Notes under the pieces: generated by a model | Databases searched by the model: none | The model's input: the letters and a program-made list of their open reading frames with translations, nothing else | Told to the model about the DNA's origin: nothing | Made by a program: the position numbers and the translations under genes | Assembly (NCBI GenBank): GCA_905233295.1 | Contig: CAJODX010000034.1 | Span: 1 to 8,961, forward strand | Direction of reading: 5' to 3' | Length of the DNA: 8,961 nt | DNA from: an uncultured Synergistales bacterium | GTDB taxonomy: Bacteria > Synergistota > Synergistia > Synergistales > Aminobacteriaceae | Shown: positions 5,620 to 8,961 of the stretch, in pieces | How positions within the stretch are numbered: position 1 is the stretch's first letter | Layout: every line of letters begins with the position of its first letter

Positions 5620-6734
5620 GGATTTAAAAATTTTTTAATTTTCCCGAAAAATATTCCGGCTGTCAACAGCGCGATGCCGACTAACGTGAATCCCCAAGCC
5701 TTGGGCATATAGCCGAAAAGATGATCGAAAAAATATCTCGCGGCTAACAGCGTGCAGAAAATTATTCCCAGCGCGGCAAGCCCCTTGTAAATGTTTAAGA
5801 GCATCATCAGCGCAACGAATACAGCCGTAGCTACGGGGAAGAAATTTTTTCCTGAGAAACCGAAAATTTCAGCGGCGAAAATTTCTCCCTGCCAAAATTC
5901 CGACCATGTTAATAAAAGTCCGAACAGTCCAAGCATTAACACGCCGAAAATCTGCGAGTCCCGCCATTTTGAAATCATTGACAAAACCGCGCCCGACAAA
6001 ACTAAAATTATCAGCGTCCATGTTCCGCCGAAACATAAACTCATTCGTGAAGCCAAAAGCAACAGCGTCAGGAGCATGTTCACGCCGAAAATTCCTCTTT
6101 CGCTGATGAAACGCCACGCAAGCCACAAAAAAATTATTAACGCAAAAGCATTCCACGGCGAAAAAAATTCAAGGACTGAAACACGCGAAAGATTTGCAAA
6201 TTCAAGCGCAAAAATATCTATTGCGTTGACGGCGTTCAAATACAGAAAAGACAAAATCTGAGCAAAATACACCTGCCAGTCATCACGCGCAGCAAATGCC
6301 GAAATCAAAATCTGAATTATCCACCAGCCTATTATCGCTGTCCATTCCAGTTTTATGTTGTACATGCGTGTTATCAAAAAAATTCCCGATCCGAAAATAA
6401 CGCTCGCGAGAAGATGAAACGCTTTTCCGGCGCGTGTTTTTGACATTCCGAAAAACGAATACGCCGCCATTGAAGCAAGCCATGCCGCAACAATCACGCA
6501 GACCCTGAAAATTTTCGGGAGTTCATGCCAGTGTGCCGCGACAAAACTCACTGCGCCAAGTCCTAGCAAAATTCCTCCGGCAATGAAAAAAATCATTCTT
6601 AAATTTCGGGATTTTATTTCGTAGAGCGACAGAATTTTTTCAGATTGTTCCGATGTTATTAAATTTAATCTAACCCAATCGGAAATTTCAGCGTTAAGAA
6701 ATTCAATTTCTTTTTTTGCGTGTAATTTTTTCAA
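5616..6734 (-). CDS. DUF2157 multi-spanning membrane protein
   Basis: 372 residues. Seen: a soluble N-terminal helical segment (about 1-42) with the family-type pattern W-V-R-L-N-L-I-T-S-E-Q-S-E-K-I-L-x-x-Y, then about 11-12 hydrophobic segments starting IFFIAGGILLGLGAVSFVAAHW (48-69) and running to LVGIALLTAGIFF (351-363), and a short basic tail. The segment GGxLLGxGxVxFxAAxW followed by LPKIFRV is typical of DUF2157. Function is not known; it sits in the cytoplasmic membrane. The TTG start is supported by AAGGAGA about 9 nt upstream; no ATG is nearby. It lies 82 bp after metG with a strong terminator between them, so its transcription depends on read-through or on a promoter not obvious here. 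Confidence 0.85.
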   Translation of the reverse strand: MKKLHAKKEIEFLNAEISDWVRLNLITSEQSEKILSLYEIKSRNLRMIFFIAGGILLGLGAVSFVAAHWHELPKIFRVCVIVAAWLASMAAYSFFGMSKTRAGKAFHLLASVIFGSGIFLITRMYNIKLEWTAIIGWWIIQILISAFAARDDWQVYFAQILSFLYLNAVNAIDIFALEFANLSRVSVLEFFSPWNAFALIIFLWLAWRFISERGIFGVNMLLTLLLLASRMSLCFGGTWTLIILVLSGAVLSMISKWRDSQIFGVLMLGLFGLLLTWSEFWQGEIFAAEIFGFSGKNFFPVATAVFVALMMLLNIYKGLAALGIIFCTLLAARYFFDHLFGYMPKAWGFTLVGIALLTAGIFFGKIKKFLNP

Positions 6735-6749
6735 AATATTTTTCTCCTT

Positions 6750-6791
6750 AAAAAAAACAGGAATCAGGAAAAAATTTTATTCCTAACTCCT
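6750..6791 (-). terminator. Intrinsic terminator of metG
   Basis: On the minus strand AGGAGTTAGGAA (6791-6780) pairs with TTCCTGATTCCT (6770-6759) over 12 bp including two G-U pairs, around a 9 nt AT-rich loop, followed by G and eight T (6758-6750). The T run abuts the AAGGAG ribosome site of the DUF2157 gene. Confidence 0.8.
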
Positions 6792-6816
6792 TATTTTTAA
6801 CTCATAACATTTTTTT

Positions 6817-8754
6817 TCAGCTTACGCGGCTGCCCAGCGGAATATCTTTTTCGGGAGTTAAGAGCGTCAGCTGTTCAGAAACTCCGTCTTTTTTGACACT
6901 CGCACACAAAATCATTCCGTTGCTTTCAACTCCGCAGAGTTTCACGGGCTTCAGATTCGTAACGAGAATGATATTTTTCCCCGTTAAATCTTCGGGCGTG
7001 AAAAAGGCTTTTATTCCCGAACATACCGTGCGTTTTTCGTAGCCTAAATCGACTTCGAGTTTGTAAAGTTTTTTCGAGCGCGGAATTTCTTCGACATTGA
7101 TGATTTTCGCAACTCTCATTTCAACAGTTTTGAAATCGTCGATTGAAATTTCAGCTTCGTGTTCAAGTGCCGGAGCTTCGGTTTTTGTTTCTTCCATTTT
7201 CTTTTTTTCCTCCTGAGATTTTTTCCATTCGTTAATGTCTATACGCGGGAACAGAACTTCAGCTTTGTTGATGATTTTTCCTGCGCCTTCGCCCCATTTG
7301 AAATTTTCATACAAAAGTTTTTCATTTTCATCAAGCCCGAGCTGAGCGAGAATTTTTTTCGCCGTGTCAGGCATTGTCGGTGCGATTAACAGAGCCGAAA
7401 ATCTCAGAGCTTCATAAAGATTTAACAGAACAAAATTCAATTTTTCCGCCTGAGTTTCATCTTTAGCGAGTTTCCATGGTGTTGTCTCGTCAATGAATTT
7501 GTTTGCTCGTCCGATAAATTCCCAGATTGATTTCAAAGCTTCATCGAAAGCAAAATTATTCATTGCCTCATCGACACGTTCAAGAACATTTTCCGCCATT
7601 GAGCGTAACTCAGATTCAGATTCAGCGCATGAAGGCACGACACCTTCACGATAACTCTTTATCATCTGAAGAGTTCTGTTTAGCAGGTTTCCTAAATCAT
7701 TTGCAAGGTCGCTGTTGATGCGTCCGACAAGAGCAAGCTCGGAAAAGTCTCCGTCATTCCCGAACGGAACTTCACGCAGCATAAAATATCTGAACGGGTC
7801 AAGCCCGTATTCCTTCACGATTTTGAACGGGTCAACGACATTGCCCTTGGACTTGCTCATTTTTTCGCCGTTGTAAGTCCACCAGCCGTGAGCAATGACT
7901 TCAACCGGAAGATTTATTCCGAGCGCGATTAACATCAAAGGCCATATGACACAGTGAAATCTGATAATGTCTTTGCCTACCATATGACGGACGTGATGCC
8001 AGAGGTGCGAAAATTTTTCCGGGTTGTCAATGTAGCCCGCCGCAGTCATGTAATTTATTAAAGCGTCAAACCAAACGTATATGACATGTTTTTCATCGCC
8101 CGGCACAGGTATTCCCCATTTAAGGCTTGTGCGCGAGACGGACTGGTCTTTAACGCCGCCTTTCAGAAAACTCATAATCTCGTTGTAACGGATTTTCGGC
8201 ATTACAGCCCTGACGTGTTCTTCATAAAATTTTATGAGTTCAGGAACATATTTTGAAGCCTTGAAAAAATAGCTTTCCTCTTCCATTACAGTTAAAGGTC
8301 TTCCGCAGTCGGGACATGTTTTGTTCGGTCCCATTGCATTTTCTGGAACGTAAGTTTCACACGGTACGCAGTAATAGCCGGAGTATGTTCCTTTGTAAAT
8401 ATCTCCCTGCTCAATTAATTTTTTGAAAATTTCCTGAACGGCTTTTATGTGCCGCGGCTCCGTCGTACGGATGAAATCATCATTGCTGATATTCAGGACT
8501 TCCCATAAATTTTTGAAATTCAAATGAATTTTATCGACAAGCTGCTGCGGAGATATTCCCTGAGCTTCTGCCGCTGTCTGAATTTTCTGCCCGTGTTCGT
8601 CAGTCCCTGTCAGAAAATGAACGTCATAGCCTTTCATGCGTTTATAACGGGCTGCTGTGTCGCAAGCCGTTGTTGTGTAGGCATGTCCGATGTGCGGAAT
8701 GTCATTAACGTAATAAATCGGCGTTGTGATATAAAAAACTTTGTCGCTGTTCAT
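6817..8754 (-). CDS. metG: Methionyl-tRNA synthetase with C-terminal tRNA-binding domain
   Basis: 645 residues. A cytoplasmic class I enzyme that charges tRNA-Met for initiation and elongation. Seen in order: Rossmann fold opening FYITTPIYYVNDIPHIGHAY with the HIGH motif (21-24); a connective domain with a single zinc knuckle, CxxC at 129/132 and CPDC at 147/150; VWFDALINY; the KMSKS loop (298-302); the alpha-helical anticodon-binding domain (about 345-475); a charged K/E linker (about 508-535); and a Trbp111/EMAPII-like OB-fold tRNA-binding domain (about 538-645, FKTVEMRVAKI... SNGMILCAS), which also drives dimerisation in the family. ATG at 8754 chosen; an adjacent upstream TTG at 8757 would add one residue. 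The ribosome site is probably AAGGGGG about 14 nt upstream. No T-box leader fits in the short 5' region. Complete, no broken motif. Confidence 0.97.
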   Translation of the reverse strand: MNSDKVFYITTPIYYVNDIPHIGHAYTTTACDTAARYKRMKGYDVHFLTGTDEHGQKIQTAAEAQGISPQQLVDKIHLNFKNLWEVLNISNDDFIRTTEPRHIKAVQEIFKKLIEQGDIYKGTYSGYYCVPCETYVPENAMGPNKTCPDCGRPLTVMEEESYFFKASKYVPELIKFYEEHVRAVMPKIRYNEIMSFLKGGVKDQSVSRTSLKWGIPVPGDEKHVIYVWFDALINYMTAAGYIDNPEKFSHLWHHVRHMVGKDIIRFHCVIWPLMLIALGINLPVEVIAHGWWTYNGEKMSKSKGNVVDPFKIVKEYGLDPFRYFMLREVPFGNDGDFSELALVGRINSDLANDLGNLLNRTLQMIKSYREGVVPSCAESESELRSMAENVLERVDEAMNNFAFDEALKSIWEFIGRANKFIDETTPWKLAKDETQAEKLNFVLLNLYEALRFSALLIAPTMPDTAKKILAQLGLDENEKLLYENFKWGEGAGKIINKAEVLFPRIDINEWKKSQEEKKKMEETKTEAPALEHEAEISIDDFKTVEMRVAKIINVEEIPRSKKLYKLEVDLGYEKRTVCSGIKAFFTPEDLTGKNIILVTNLKPVKLCGVESNGMILCASVKKDGVSEQLTLLTPEKDIPLGSRVS

Positions 8755-8809
8755 CAAAAATAAAAAATCCCCCTTGAAAAATTTAAATTATTCATAATGA
8801 CGGTATGCT

Positions 8810-8839
8810 ATTATATTCTAAATTTATCATAATCCGCAA
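8810..8839 (-). promoter_or_regulatory. Probable metG promoter
   Basis: The minus strand has TTGCGG (8839-8834), an 18 nt spacer and TATAAT (8815-8810). The transcript would start near 8803, with a 5' UTR of about 50 nt. The -35 sits at the edge of the putative IS end, so it may be partly supplied by the element. Confidence 0.5.
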
Positions 8840-8844
8840 GAAGA

Positions 8845-8866
8845 CTCCCACTTCTCTAAGTTGGAG
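8845..8866 (+). mobile_element. Stem-loop of a probable IS200/IS605-type element end
   Basis: CTCCCACTT (8845-8853) and AAGTTGGAG (8858-8866) form an 8 bp stem with one mismatch and a CTCT loop. With its flanks (GCAAGAAGA before, ATGAATTGCG after) it resembles the subterminal hairpins of tnpB-carrying IS605/IS1341 elements as I remember them. Read on the minus strand it looks more like a right end; read with the downstream ORF it would be a left end. The outer boundary and the target site cannot be set from this window. Confidence 0.45.
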
Positions 8867-8890
8867 ATGAATTGCGTCGTATAGTATAAT
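8861..8890 (+). promoter_or_regulatory. Promoter of the right-edge ORF
   Basis: A perfect TATAAT (8885-8890) preceded by TTGGAG (8861-8866) at 18 nt. The start would be about 8897, directly before the ATG at 8901, so the 5' UTR is very short. The -35 is the right arm of the stem-loop. Confidence 0.45.
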
Positions 8891-8900
8891 TCTCTTAGTG

Positions 8901-8961
8901 ATGAATATGACAGAAACAGAGAGATTAGAGAAAAACAACCGAATACGCGAAAAAGGGAAAG
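8901..8961 (+). CDS. N-terminus of a TnpB-like protein (IS605/IS1341 OrfB), cut by window edge
   Basis: Twenty codons are visible: MNMTETERLEKNNRIREKGK, open to the window end. The pattern LEKNN-x-IREKGK recalls the N-terminal lead of some TnpB proteins, RNA-guided nucleases of IS200/IS605 elements, and the stem-loop and promoter just before it support this. ATG 8901 or 8907 may be the start; GTGAT at 8899-8903 could serve as ribosome site for the latter. With only 20 residues seen, the call is an inference; another mobile or hypothetical gene is possible. Confidence 0.4.
   Translation, partial: MNMTETERLEKNNRIREKGK

Noticed and set aside
5791..6261. Plus-strand ORF of 156 codons inside the DUF2157 gene
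   Set aside because: Long only because the opposite strand codes for hydrophobic protein; its product is low-complexity K/S/I-rich, with no ribosome site or family pattern.
6317..6325. TTATCCACC, one base from a DnaA box
   Set aside because: Single copy inside a coding region, no cluster of boxes or AT-rich unwinding element; no origin can be claimed.
8755..8850. T-box or SAM riboswitch upstream of metG
   Set aside because: The space from the probable promoter to the start is about 50 nt, too short, and no specifier-loop or T-box core sequence is seen.
1..8961. CRISPR array or tandem repeats
   Set aside because: No regularly spaced direct repeats were found by eye anywhere in the window.

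Overview
The window looks like chromosomal DNA of a low-GC (roughly 40% by eye) bacterium. It carries conserved housekeeping genes and one probable mobile-element end at the right edge. The forms of YidC and MetG (MetG with a four-cysteine zinc knuckle and a fused C-terminal tRNA-binding domain) remind me of Synergistota. That placement is from memory and is only moderately sure; a Firmicutes-like host cannot be excluded.

Left block (1-2255, minus strand): the classical cluster rpmH > rnpA > yidD > yidC > jag/khpB. The first three genes are nested or overlapping, and the ribosome binding site of yidC overlaps the yidD stop. Together they supply ribosomal protein L34, the RNase P protein, two membrane-insertion factors and an RNA-binding regulator, which is cut by the window edge. 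dnaA, often the divergent neighbour of rpmH, is not there; a putative glycosyltransferase is.

Middle block (2366-5619, plus strand): a glycosyltransferase-like gene, a small coiled-coil-like protein, a ZapA-like small protein, rplI (L9) and dnaB (replicative helicase). Two of these genes start with nearly identical promoter/Shine-Dalgarno modules. Between rplI and dnaB lies an intrinsic-terminator hairpin overlapped by a 10-codon ORF that begins directly at the rplI stop. This suggests translation-dependent read-through into dnaB.

Right block (5616-8754, minus strand): metG, then a strong intrinsic terminator, then a DUF2157 multi-spanning membrane protein whose end overlaps the dnaB end by 4 bp.

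Right edge (about 8830-8961): a stem-loop, a promoter and the first 20 codons of an ORF on the plus strand. These look like one end of an IS200/IS605 (IS1341-type) element with a TnpB-like gene, placed directly against the metG promoter. No rRNA, tRNA or CRISPR array was seen. No clearly new multi-gene system is visible; the most unusual points are the dnaB leader arrangement, the pair of small proteins before rplI, and the IS end at the metG promoter.
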